64,000 nucleotides of DNA from Medicago truncatula (taxonomy: Eukaryota; Streptophyta; Magnoliopsida; Fabales; Fabaceae). Both the position numbers and the translations under genes were made by a program. Location: assembly GCF_003473485.1 (NCBI RefSeq), contig NC_053046.1:42493832-42557831 (forward strand), written 5' to 3'. Shown here in pieces: positions 22,172 to 33,145 of the stretch (positions are counted from its first letter, which is position 1; each line of letters starts with the position of its first letter). The notes below the pieces were generated by a model. It was not told where the DNA came from and ran no database searches. It was given only the letters and a program-made list of their open reading frames with translations.

Positions 22172-23965
22172 ATGGAGCTTCAAAATCCTTTTTCGAATAT
22201 CATCTTCATTCTCTCCTTTCTCATCCTCTTAGTTCTATTCAAAATAGTTCAAAGATGGAGTTTTAACAATTCGACTACCAAATTGCCACCAGGACCATGG
22301 AAACTACCCCTCATAGGAAACTTACATCAGATTATCAGCAGATCATTGCCCCATCATCTCTTCAAAATTTTGGCAGATAAATATGGACCTCTAATGCACC
22401 TTAAACTAGGAGAGGTACCATACGTAATAGTTAGTTCACCAGAAATTGCCAAAGAGATTATGAAAACACATGATCTCAACTTCTGCGACAGGCCAAACCT
22501 TCTTTTGTCCAATATATATAGTTACAATGCTACAGACATTGCCTTCGCTGCATACGGTGAACATTGGAGGCAATTACGAAAGATATGTGTTATAGAGCTA
22601 TTAAGTGCAAAGCGTGTACAATCATTTAGGTCCATAAGAGAAGATGAGGTGTCAAACCTTGTTAAATCAATAACTGCAAGTGAAGGATCAGTTGTTAATC
22701 TCACTCGGAAGATTTTCTCAATGACAAATGGGATAACAGCGCGGGCAGCTTTTGGGAAAAGGAATAGACACCAAGATGTGTTCATACCAGCATTGGAGAA
22801 AGTAGTGGTGCTATTAGGAAGATTTGAAATTGCAGATTTGTATCCTTCTATTAAATTGCTTCAATGGATGACTAGGGAGAAGACCAAAATGGAAAAACTT
22901 CATACAGAGATTGATATGATAGCACAAGACATCATCGACGATCACAGAAGTATTCACAAGGAAGCAAGCAATGATGAAGATCTAGTAGATGTTCTTCTCA
23001 AGATTCAACAGGAAAATTATCACTCAGAACATCCTTTAACCGATGACAATATGAAATCAATCATCCAGGTTAGTCTAAACCGAAAGTGTTAGCAAGTTTA
23101 TTTCACAATTTAAAAACTAGTTTACAAATTTGCATACGCTTAGAAGTCAGATTTCTAGAGGAAAAATAAATAAGATTATCTTGATTAATAATGCTCATTC
23201 CGTCCCTATATCTAAGCAGTAAGCACCCTTTTATTAGAGGGAAAGGGTGCTTACATACAGGGACGGGGGGAGTAGTATTTTGGAGAGACGTCAAATTAAT
23301 GACTTAACTATTGGGTAGCGTTGTATGTAATGTTAATGTTAATCCATTTGTAGGACATGTTCCTTGCTGGTACCGAAACATCGTCACAGGTTCTGTTATG
23401 GGCGATGTCTGAGATGGTGAAGAACCCAAAGGTAATGGAAGAAGCACAAGATGAAGTAAGTAGAGTGTTTGATAAAAAGGAGTATGTGGATGAGACAGAG
23501 TTGCACCAATTGATATACTTAAAGTCCGTCATCAAAGAAACATTGAGGTTGCATCCCGTTGCACCATTGTTAGTTCCAAGAGAAAGTAGGGAGAGATGCC
23601 AAATCAATGGGTATGAAATCCCAGCTAAGACAAGGGTAATGGTTAATGCTTGGGCTATTGGAAGAGATTCAAGGTATTGGGTTGAAGCTGAGAGTTTTAA
23701 ACCTGAGAGGTTTGTTAATAGTCCAATTGATTTCAAAGGCACGGACTTCGAATTCATACCATTTGGTGCTGGAAGAAGGATGTGTCCAGGTATTTCATTT
23801 GCCATACCCAATGTTGAGCTGCCTCTTGCTAAGTTACTTTATCACTTTGATTGGAAGCTTCCCAATGGAATGAGCCATCAAGAACTTGATATGACTGAGT
23901 TTTTTGGGATTACTGTAGGTAGAAAACACGACCTATGTTTAATTCCTACTACTCGTCGTCTTTAA
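22172..23965 (+). CDS. Cytochrome P450, CYP71D10-like, intact
   Basis: Exons are 22172-23068 and 23354-23965, giving 502 residues. The intron is 285 bp, longer than in relatives because it holds a small MITE (23194-23272). Landmarks: start [18 protein letters not shown] 38-43, AGTETS 304-309, [18 protein letters not shown] with C443, followed by the unusual GISFAIPN. The tail reads [17 protein letters not shown]. Its exon 1 segments appear almost unchanged in the mosaic pseudogene at 16255. Likely an ER mono-oxygenase; substrate unknown. Confidence 0.93.
23194..23272. mobile_element. Small Stowaway/mariner-like MITE in the P450 intron
   Basis: Ends are ATTCCGTCCCTATATCTAAGC and the inverse GCTTACATACAGGGACGGGGGGAG. 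The flanks are TG and TA, close to the TA duplication of mariner-type elements. The same intron in the copies at 18274 and 26185 reads AATAATAGTA without the insert. Confidence 0.85.
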
Positions 23966-24079
23966 TGTGTATTATCTAAGCAAACAAATTCAAAAACAAT
24001 GTTCCTAATAAAATTTGTAATGGTAAACTTTACATATAGGTTTACTATATGTCGTCTAAAATTTGTGTATGATTGTACC

Positions 24080-24300
24080 ACAAATATAGAATATGTGTCC
24101 AAGCATTGCATTTGGTTTAGCCAATGTTGAACTGCGTCTTGCTGAATTACTTTATGACTTTGATTGAAAGCTTTCCAATGGAATGAATAATGAAGAACAG
24201 TCGTTTGGGCTGACAGTCGGAAGAAAACACGACCTATGTTCGTTTCCTATTACAGGTTGTCTATAATATTTGTATTGTGCACTGCCTTTCAAAAAGAAAT
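24080..24300 (+). pseudogene. Relic of a CYP71D 3' end (copy 2)
   Basis: A broken heme-loop to stop region (CCAAGCATTGCATTTGGTTT, then GAACTGCGTCTTGC and AGTCGTTTGGGCTGACAGT). It matches the relics at 6241 and 27965 and follows the intact gene by about 110 bases. Confidence 0.8.
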
Positions 24301-24994
24301 ATTTGTATTGTCTAACCAAAGAAGTTCACAATGTGGTTAATTAATTACTTATACTACTTTCTGCAAGGCGTCGTGTAATTCGTTGTTCACATTTTTATTA
24401 AGATTCTACGTTTGACATTAGATAACTTGAAAATCCTGGGATTTCTTCGGTTAATCAGTTTGTTCCAACTCCTTCATCAAATCAAGATATGCCAAAGCAT
24501 TTGCATCATTTTGCACGCCTATTTTAGTATGTTTAATTTGTAAGGATTAAGATTTCTCTCTCGGTTTTCTATGTAGGACCACGAGAAAGATGCAACTAAT
24601 TTCATTTTTGTGTCATGTCTCACTTGGTTCTCAGCATTTGCAAACATGCATGTCGGTAAGTATGTACGAGCATGAAACATTATTCTTGTTATTCATTGCC
24701 TATCCAAAATAAATAAATAAAATAGTTTTTGTATTCTTTAATGGGAAATGCTAATTAACTTGTCTATTTATGAAATCTTTAACATGAGTCATAAGGGTAC
24801 AAGTTAACAAGACCCTTCATTAATTTACCAAGCTTGTTTAATGTTTTAACTTCAGGGGACACACAAGGAATGCGGTGAAAGGAATTTAGCAACAAATTCA
24901 AAATTCTTTGTGCTTTTGTACCCAAATAAATAGATATGTTTTTTTTACCTGAAATCATTAAAATTTCAGGTAACGATAAGTTAATTATTAAAGG
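24301..24994. other. Duplicated 3' flank
   Basis: Matches 6540-6980. An extra stretch at about 24740-24815 (GGGAAATGCTAATTAACTTG ... ACAAGTTAACAAGACCC) with inverse ends is absent from the paralogue and is probably a small MITE. Confidence 0.55.
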
Positions 24995-25179
24995 AGTAAT
25001 GCTAGCAACACTCTTTTGAACACACTCTTTAATACTACATTTCTTATTGGTTTAAATCATTGTGAGTCTACACTTTGAAAATTGAACCTACACAAAGTGA
25101 TGGGACATACATTAATTTCATCTAATAAAAGAGTGGATGCTACAAAGAGTGTTCAAAAATAAATGTTTCTAACATTACT
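24995..25179. mobile_element. MITE, 185 bp
   Basis: The left end AGTAATGCTAGCAACACTC and the inverse of the right end (AGAGTGTTC ... AACATTACT) match over about 35 bases. Non-coding. Superfamily not decided. Confidence 0.65.
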
Positions 25180-25870
25180 ATTATTGATGTGTTGCCTCTT
25201 ATCTCATTTTAATAAAAATCTCACCACTAGTTCATATACTTTACCACTAGTTTCTCACACTACACATTCTAACACTAGGGTTTATAATATCATTCTGATT
25301 CACGAACTAGTTAAAAGATGTTGTTTTTTCAAGGGCGAGGGTTTGGTTGTTGCTCTCTTAGTTGCACTCTTATCCTTTGAAGTTGATAAATAAATGAAAC
25401 CAATTACTTCGATTGATTATGAAAGCTCAAAAGACATAAGTATAAGGTGTTTTGGAAAGTGGCCCATAGACCAAAATTAATTCAGATTTTTTTTCCGGTA
25501 AGGGTGATTGATTTGGTAATAATGACATATAATTACAAGTCTAGCAAGACCCTATTTGAAAATGATAGATTACCAAATGGAGTTTATCTGAAATCACTAG
25601 TGTCTCTTGGTTTAACTATGTAGTGCTATTATTAATTCTTACAAATAATTTATTTGACATAATGACCGAAGTAAATAATACATTAAGCTCTTCAAAATGT
25701 TTGTGGATGATTTTTTCATGTGCATAATACAAAAAATATAATTCCACAAAAAAATTGATAGGATCAATTCAATTTAATAAGCCCTTGAAGGAAGATGACA
25801 ATCGAGTCTGACATGGCGTGCTGCAATTTAATTAACTCTTAATCGCAAATTATTAATATGATGGTGTTGG
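25180..25870. other. Intergenic array flank
   Basis: Repeats the flank at 21290-21820 with small differences. No gene is seen. Confidence 0.55.
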
Positions 25871-25876
25871 ACGTTT

Positions 25877-26022
25877 CATTTTGACTCCACAAAGTACACC
25901 TTATTCTTCATGTGTGTCTTACTTTTTATTAAATTGCTTTGGACTGGTTGTTCTATTTTTTACCACACAAAGCACACCTTATGCTTCATTTGTGTCTTTA
26001 TTAAATTGCTTTGCATATATTA
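25877..26022 (+). promoter_or_regulatory. Twice-repeated promoter module upstream of P450 at 26185
   Basis: Two units as in the relatives (CAAAGTACACCTTATTC and CAAAGCACACCTTATGC cores). Here they lie almost back to back, because the spacer seen in other copies is shortened. Confidence 0.5.
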
Positions 26023-26184
26023 AAAAATAATAATAAACAACAGGCACATGTTTGGTGCAAGGAGAAAATGTTATTTAACATGTCTGCATTATATTGAAAT
26101 TGCAAGTGATCTAATTTTGAGTGTTTTGCATAGAAATCTTCTTTGTCAAGGCACTCTTCAGATTCTCTAGATCAAGCTACCATC

Positions 26185-27898
26185 ATGGAGCTTCAAAACC
26201 CTTTTTCGAATATCATCTTCATGCTCTCCTTTCTCATCCTCTTAGTTCTATTCAAAATAGTTCAAAGATGGAGTTTTAACAATTCCACTACCAAATTGCC
26301 ACCAGGACCATGGAAACTACCCCTCATAGGAAACTTACATCAGATTATCAGCAGATCATTGCCCCATCACCTCTTCAAAAAGTTGGCAGAAAAATATGGA
26401 CCTTTGATGCACCTTAAACTAGGAGAGGTACCATATGTAATAGTTAGTTCACCAGAAATGGCAAAAGAGGTTATGAAAACACATGACCTTACATTTTGTG
26501 ATAGGCCAAACCTTCTTTTGTCAACAATATGGAGTTACAATGCTACAAATATTGTCTTCGCTACATACTGTGAACATTGGAGGCAAGTACGAAAGATATG
26601 TGTTATAGAGCTATTAAGTGCAAAGCGTGTCCAATCATTTAGGTCCATAAGAGAAGATGAAGTGACAAATCTTGTTAAATCAATAACTGCAAGTGAAGGA
26701 TCGGTTGTAAATCTCACTCGGAAGATTTTCTCAATGACAAATGGGATAACAGCGCGGGCAGCTTTTGGGAAAAGGAATAGAAACCAAGATGTGTTCATAT
26801 CAGCAATGGAGAAAGTATTGGTGCTATTAGGAGGATTTGAAATTGCAGATTTGTATCCTTCTATTAAAATGCTTCAATGCATGAGTAGGGAGAAGACCAA
26901 AATGGAAAAAATTCATAGAGAGCTTGATATGATAATGCAAGACATCATCGACGATCACAGAAGCATTCACAAGGAAGCAAGCAACGATGAAGATCTAGTA
27001 GATGTTCTTCTCAAGATTCAACAGGAAAATTATTACTCAGAACATCCTTTAACCGATGACAATATGAAATCAATCATCCAGGTTAGTCTAAAACCAAAAG
27101 TGGTAGCAAGTTTATTTCACAATTTAAAAACTAGTTTATAAATTTGCATAGCTTAGAAGTCTGATTTCTAGAGGAAAAATAATTAGGATTATCTTGATTA
27201 ATAATAGTAATTTGGAGAGAACATCAAATTAATGACTTAACTTTTGGGTAGCGTTGTACGTAATGTTAATGTTAATCCATTTGTAGGATATGTTCATTGC
27301 TGGTACCGAAACATCGTCAGAGGTATTGTTATGGGCGATGTCTGAGATGGTAAAGAACCCAAAGGTATTGGAAGAAGCACAGATTGAAGTAAGAAGAGTG
27401 TTTGATAAAAAGGGGTATGTGGATGAGTCAGAGTTGCACCAATTGATATACTTAAAGTCTGTCGTCAAAGAAACATTGAGGTTACATCCCGTTGCACCAT
27501 TGTTAATTCCAAGAGAAAGTATGAAGCCATGCCAAATTAATGGGTATGAAATCCCAGCTAAGACAAGGGTAATGGTTAATGCTTGGGCTATTGGAAGAGA
27601 TTCAAGGTATTGGGTTGAAGCTGAGAGTTTTAAACCTGAGAGGTTTGTTAATAGCACAATTGAATTCAAAGGCACGGACTTCGAATTCATACCATTTGGT
27701 GCTGGAAGGAGGATGTGTCCCGGAATTGCATTTGCCCTACCAAACATTGAGCTACCTCTTGCTCAATTACTTTGCCACTTTGATTGGAAGCTTCCCAATA
27801 AAATGAAGAATGAAGAACTAGATATGACCGAGTCATTTGGGATTACTGTAGGAAGAAAGCACGATCTATGTTTAATTCCTATTACTCGTCGTCTTTAA
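26185..27898 (+). CDS. Cytochrome P450, CYP71D10-like, intact
   Basis: Exons are 26185-27081 and 27287-27898 with a 205-bp intron; 502 residues. Landmarks: [12 protein letters not shown] start, LPPGPW 38-43, AGTETS 304-309, ETLR, PERF and [10 protein letters not shown] with C443. Exon 1 is close to the copy at 22172. The end of exon 2 ([31 protein letters not shown]) follows the pseudogene at 5101-6173, so this gene too looks like a mosaic. It has [10 protein letters not shown] where most copies have [10 protein letters not shown]; the copy at 60362 has a similar TKPC. Likely ER mono-oxygenase, substrate unknown. Confidence 0.93.
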
Positions 27899-27964
27899 TA
27901 TGTATTTTCTAAGCAAACAAGTTCAGAACGATGTTCCTTATAAAATTTATGTATGATATTTGTA

Positions 27965-28170
27965 CCACAAATATAGAAATATTTGTCAAGCATTGCATTT
28001 GGTTTAGCCTCTTGCTGAATTATTTTATGAATTTGATTGAAAGCTTCCCAATGGAATGAATAATGAAGAACTTGATATGATTGAGAGTCATTTGGGCTTA
28101 CAGTCCAAAGAAAACACGACCCATATGTTTGGTTCCTATTACTGGTCGTCTACGATATTTATATTGTCTA
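27965..28170 (+). pseudogene. Relic of a CYP71D 3' end (copy 3)
   Basis: Same relic as at 6241, nearly base for base through GCATTTGGTTTAGCCTCTTG and the FDWKLPNGM-like part. It stands about 70 bases behind the intact gene. Confidence 0.8.
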
Positions 28171-28870
28171 AGCAAACAAGTTCACAATGTGGTTAGTTTT
28201 CTTATACTACTTTCAGCAAGGTGTATGAATCGTTGTTGATTTTTTTTTTTTTTTAAGATTCTACGTTTGACATTAGTTAGATATTCAATTTAGTTCTTCT
28301 TAAGTTAATCAGTTTGTTCCAACTCCTTCATCAAATCAACATATGCTAAAGCATTTGCATTATTTTGCACGCCTATTTTAGTAGGTTTAATTTGTAAGGA
28401 TTAAGATTTCTTTCTTTATCTCTCTCTTGGTTTTCTGCGTAGGACCAGGAGAATGATGCAACAAATTTAGGGTATACTGAATTTCATTTAAAAAATGTAC
28501 ATCCGGAAAATGTACATCCGATATGTAATTATCGGATGTGTATTTAGGGTCTAAGAGATATTAGGGGACCTAAAGAGAAATGTTCGAAATATTTTGTGCT
28601 TTAGAAAGAGGGAAAAAAGAGACATGATTAGGCACAATTTTTTTCAAGATTTAATTCTTAATATTATAAGATGTATATGGCGAACATGCCGGTTTTTGTT
28701 CTTCTTTGCAGTTTTTTTATAAATTTTTATTTACACTATTATAAATATATCTTTCATCCATTGATCACAAACCACAGTCCTTCTTTTCTTCAAAAAAAAA
28801 AAAAAAACGAAACAAACCACGGTCCTTCTTACTCATCAGTACATTTTTCTCATATCATAATTCTCTCTAC
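28171..28870. other. Duplicated 3' flank and AT-rich DNA
   Basis: About 28300-28470 matches 6590-6770. A short ATGTACATCCG direct repeat with an inverted CGGATGTGTAT lies at 28496-28545. No gene is seen. Confidence 0.45.
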
Positions 28871-28877
28871 TTTCATA

Positions 28878-29175
28878 TTCTCTATCATGTCTTCTCCTTC
28901 TCCTCCGCTAAAAACCATTAATCAATTCGATCATATAAAAAAAACCTTTTGAAACATATATATCTTCAAAAAAAGCATTAAGAGGGTTGAAGAATCAACT
29001 CAACAATTTTTTTATTTAGCTAACGATCTTACTTGAAAGGTGACTCATATTTATTATGGGGAGCCTTTGATCTCATTGGCATCTAATAAACATTTTGATT
29101 ACTATCGTGAATATAAACTACTTGAGACTAACACGGAAGTACAAGACATGTTTGCGGAACAAGAGTTTGGATTGA
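28878..29175 (+). pseudogene. Unrecognised coding relic (copy 2), paired with 8018-8353
   Basis: It starts MSSPSPPLKTINQFDHIKK and then breaks. The matching later part (THIYYGEPLISLASNKHFDY, then EVQDMFAEQEFG) lies in another frame and is cut by a MITE at 29174. Both copies sit behind CYP71D units. The family is not recognised. Confidence 0.4.
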
Positions 29176-29367
29176 GTGGTGATACATGTACCACCCCATG
29201 TGGCAATACACCCTTTACACCCATACAAAATTCTGACACGTGGCAACCTGGACCCCACACAAATAGAAGATAAAGTGTGGTTGTGAGATGAACTTACCAA
29301 AATATCCCTAATACATAGGGTGTATAATGAGGTGTATGAATAAAGGGTGTTCATGTAACATTTTCCG
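29174..29367. mobile_element. MITE with 8-bp target duplication
   Basis: The 194-bp insert is flanked by TTTGGATT on both sides (29166-29173 and 29368-29375). The paralogue at 8292-8306 reads through with one copy (TTTGAATTAG). The ends hold imperfect inverse parts (ATACATGTACC and TTCATGTAACAT). The eight-base duplication fits hAT- or Mutator-like elements. Confidence 0.8.
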
Positions 29368-29375
29368 TTTGGATT

Positions 29376-29623
29376 AGAACCGCTTTTTTTGTACGTTAAG
29401 TCTGAGTAGATTATGATAAGTATCTACAATTAACTTATGTCATGTTTGTTTATCTAATTTAATGTATTTGTATCTTAGCGCATTATCTTCATGTTGTAAT
29501 AAGTTTTTCAATGAAATTGCATTCCTCATTTATTCTACATTGTCTATTAATGTGTTTAATTAACATAATAAAAATTAACGATAGAGATGAGTTAAACGAT
29601 AATAATAACTATATGAAGATAAT
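29376..29623. other. Intergenic, no gene seen
   Basis: AT-rich. No recognised feature. Confidence 0.35.
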
Positions 29624-29923
29624 TTAAAATAAAATAAAATAGAAAGTAAATTTAATATTGGTATGAGGAAAATTCGTGCGAATATGACTGTTTTGCTGAC
29701 ACAATCTACATTTTCTCGGTGTTTTTTCCACAACATCCATTTTAGTCCAAATACGAATATTGTTTGGTCGACCATTCTTTAGTATTTGTATGGCGGGTTT
29801 GTGGCAAAGCTTGGGACCTTCATGTGGGGGACAATAACTCGTATCGTGGACTATTTCGAACCTTGTATTATGGGTGGCGTATAGACTCTCGTTTAAACTT
29901 ATGTATAATGGTTCGGTAGTCAT
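29624..29923 (-). pseudogene. C-terminal fragment with a zinc knuckle, FAR1/MULE-like
   Basis: The open stretch reads ...CHKPAIQILKNGRPNNIR, then MDVVEKTPRKCRLCQQNSHI. The end resembles the basic GRPK-type linker and CxxCxxxxHxxxxC knuckle found at the end of FAR1/MULE-type proteins. The last cysteine is replaced by F (HIRTNF). There is no upstream domain, so it is a broken fragment. Confidence 0.4.
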
Positions 29924-30660
29924 GATGAAAGCTAGAACATGTGGCTATAATATTAGAGCAAGGCATATATGTAAAGCTTGAAATTTCTCATAGTCACACA
30001 ACTCTGCTTACACGTCTACCTTGAAAGATCTCATTGACCTTCCCTCCCTATATTTGATTGTTTCACAGACAGAGAAAGTATATATCTATCGATCAAATCA
30101 ATCAACTTGATGAGGGTTGAACTTACCCACGACTTCCCGAATCACCTTCATACAGTATTTCGTAAATGGCATAACCCACCCTTACATACGCCTCATGTCA
30201 TGTGCTCCCTTCATAGTAGGTTGATTGAACAAGAGCTGTGTTATAAATCCAATGAACTTTCCAGCACGATTTTAAAAAAATATATATATTTAAACTATTG
30301 AGAGCTCAACAAAGCAGCAATAAGAAAAGGAAGAAGGATCCCACGAATTTGAAAGACATTTTTGTATTGTTTGACGTTCACATGACACCAAAAATAGCAC
30401 AAAAAGCACCTTACCCTTTTCTCGAAACCAGTCTACTACCAAAAATAGCACAAATAGCACAAGGAATAGTGGATGATTATTTCATGTGGATAATACAAAA
30501 AATATAATTCCACAAAAAAAAAAAAAAAAAGTTTTCTAAACCGCAAATTATTAATATGATGTCTGTTCTTGACTTCCAAAGTTTTCTAAAATGTTCATAT
30601 AAAAAAAATAAAAAAATTTCTAAGTATTTTGATTTAGCGATATGCTTCTTGTGTAGTGGT
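29924..30660. other. Intergenic array flank
   Basis: About 30235-30400 matches 17395-17545 (for example GACGTTCACATGACACCAAA). A poly(A) run lies at 30514. No gene is seen. Confidence 0.45.
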
Positions 30661-30662
30661 TG

Positions 30663-30865
30663 TTTTATTTTGACTCCACAAAGTACACCTTATTCTTCAG
30701 TGTGTCTTTTTATTTAATTATTTTGGATTGGATGGTATCAATATTTTTAATTATACGTGCTTTAGGTGTATTGGAGGATATCATCCAATGAGGAGCACCT
30801 ATTTTTGACCACACAAAGCACACCTTATCCTTCATGTGTGTCTTTATTAAAATGCTTTGCAAATA
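30663..30865 (+). promoter_or_regulatory. Twice-repeated promoter module upstream of P450 at 31113
   Basis: Two units with CAAAGTACACCTTATTC and CAAAGCACACCTTATCC cores, spaced about 130 bases. The spacer (TTGGATTGGATGGTATCAAT) matches that of the copy at 18274. The same block continues downstream (AACAGGCAC...TTGGTGCAAGG). Confidence 0.5.
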
Positions 30866-31112
30866 TATAAAAATATTAACAACAGGCACGTTGGTTGGTG
30901 CAAGGAGAAAATGTTATTAATAAATAATATTTCTTTACATTGGAACGTGTATCTTAATGTTAATACTGTATTGATTTTATATTAGTATTTGTTGCGTATT
31001 AATTAACATGTCTGCATTGTATAGAAATTGCAAGTGATCTAATTTTGAGTGTTTTGCATAGAAACCTTCTTTGTCAACAAGGCCTTTGGATTCTTTAGAT
31101 CAAACAACCAAC

Positions 31113-32704
31113 ATGGAGCTTCAAAACCCTTTTTCGAATATCATCTTCATGCTCTCCTTTCTCATCCTCTTAGTGCTATTCAAAATAGTTCAAAGATGGA
31201 GTTTTAACAATTCCACTACCAAATTGCCACCAGGACCATGGAAACTACCCCTCATAGGAAACATACACCAGATTAGTGGCAGCTCACCCCCCCATCACCT
31301 CTTCAAAAAATTGGCAGAAAAATATGGACCTTTGATGCACCTTAAACTAGGAGAGGTACCATATGTAGTAGTTAGTTCACCAGAAATGGCAAAAGAGATT
31401 ATGAAAACACATGACATCACATTTTGTGATAGGCCAAATGTTCTTTTACCTAGAGTATTTACTTACAATGCTAGAGATATTGCTTTCTCTACATACGGAG
31501 AACTTTGGAGACAATTACGAAAGATATGTGTTGTAGAGCTATTAAGTGCAAAACGTGTCCAATCTTTTAGTTTCATAAGAGAAGAAGAGGTGTCCGATCT
31601 TGTTAAATCAATATCTGCAAATGAAGGATCAATCGTTAATCTCTCTAAGTCGATTTTCTCAATGACTTATGGGATCGTGGCACGTTCAGCGTTTGGGAAA
31701 AAGAACAGACACCAACAATTGTTCAAATCAACAATAGAGGAAGCATTGGGCCTATTGGGAGAATTTTGTATTGCTGACTTGTATCCTTCTATTAAAATAC
31801 TTCAAAAGGTAAGTAGAGTGAAGACCAGAGTTGAGAGATTACAAGGAGAGATTGATAGGATATTGCAAGACATCATCAATGATCATAGAAACAATCACAG
31901 TAAAACAAGCAAGGATGAAGACCTAGTTGATGTTCTTCTCAAGGTTCAACATGAAAATGTTCACTCACAACAACCCTTGACTGATGAAAATATAAAATCA
32001 GTCATTCAGGTTAGTTTACTCACAATTTAAATACTAATATTTTGAAGAAGATATCAAATTAATAACCTATTTTCTTCCATTACCATTTGCAGGACTTGTT
32101 CATTGCTGGCAGCGAAACATCGTCAGGAATTGTGCTATGGGCGATGTCGGAGATGATAAAGAACCCAATAGTAATGGAAGAAGCACAAGTTGAGGTAAGA
32201 AGAGTGTTTGATAAAAAGGGGTATGTAGACGAGACAGAGTTGCAACAGTTGACATACTTAAAGTGTGTCATCAAAGAAACATTTAGGCTACATCCTACTG
32301 TACCTTTGTTGGTTCCAAGAGAAAGTAGAGAGAGATGTGAAATCAATGGGTATGAGATCCCAGCTAAGACAAGGGTTGCTGTCAATGTTTGGGCAATTGG
32401 AAGAGATCCAAAGTATTGGGTTGAAGCTGAGAGTTTTAAACCTGAGAGGTTTGTTAATAGCTCAATTGATTTCAAAGGCACAGACTTTGAATTAATACCA
32501 TTTGGTGCTGGAAGAAGGATGTGTCCAGGTATTGCATTTGCCTTGCCCAATGTTGAGCTGCCTCTTGCTAAGTTGCTTTATCACTTTGATTGGAAACTTC
32601 CAAATGGAATGAGCCATCAAGAACTTGATATGACTGAATCATTTGGACTTACTGTTGGAAAAAAGCATGATGTATGTTTGATCCCTATTACTCGTCGTCC
32701 TTAA
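31113..32704 (+). CDS. Cytochrome P450, CYP71D10-like, intact
   Basis: Exons are 31113-32009 and 32093-32704; the intron is only 83 bp against about 205 in relatives. Product 502 residues. Landmarks: [18 protein letters not shown] 38-43, I-helix AGSETS (304-309), KETFR K-helix, [14 protein letters not shown] with C443. Its anchor and promoter match the 18-31 kb group, but exon 1 beyond residue about 50 ([24 protein letters not shown]) is the most divergent of the group, so its substrate may differ. The 3' flank resembles 37430-37520, next to the zinc-finger gene. Likely ER mono-oxygenase. Confidence 0.93.
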
Positions 32705-32959
32705 TTAATAAAGATAGAAAATAAGATTCATTTCTCCCATGAAGGAGTATGATGTTCTTAATGAAGAGATTTATTGTACACCACAAACATAGCATGTGTT
32801 ATAATCAAGTTGTAAACTATTCAAGTATGGTCACACAATGCTTTCGGGTTCTTGCTAAACGGTGACTTTATGATATTGGTTAAGGAATTCATAAATAAAA
32901 ATTGTCTTATAAATATAATTTTTTTTTATAAAAATTCATTTATTTTGGTTGTTTGATCA

Positions 32960-33055
32960 ATGCCTCTGAGACAGAGTTGCACCAATTACTATACTTAAAG
33001 TTTATCATCAAAAAACATTGAGAAACATTGAGGCTACATCCTCCTCCACCACTAA
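32960..33055 (+). pseudogene. Short P450 exon 2 relic
   Basis: GAGACAGAGTTGCACCAATT and the following bases encode the TELHQLxYLK segment and a broken K-helix start. It stands between the P450 at 31113 and a second stray copy of the zinc-finger exon. Confidence 0.7.
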
Positions 33056-33145
33056 AATAATGCATTAACTTACGAAGGAAGAAATCCACCTGAGATAGAT
33101 AGCATATGAAGAAAGATTTTTTAGGCAATCAATATCACACAGTTT
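33056..33145 (-). pseudogene. Second stray copy of the last exon of the zinc-finger gene
   Basis: ATGCATTAACTTACGAAGG then AAGAAATCCACCTGAGATAG match the end of exon 4, its acceptor and the intron of the gene at 37550-38620, with part of the exon lost. Confidence 0.75.
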
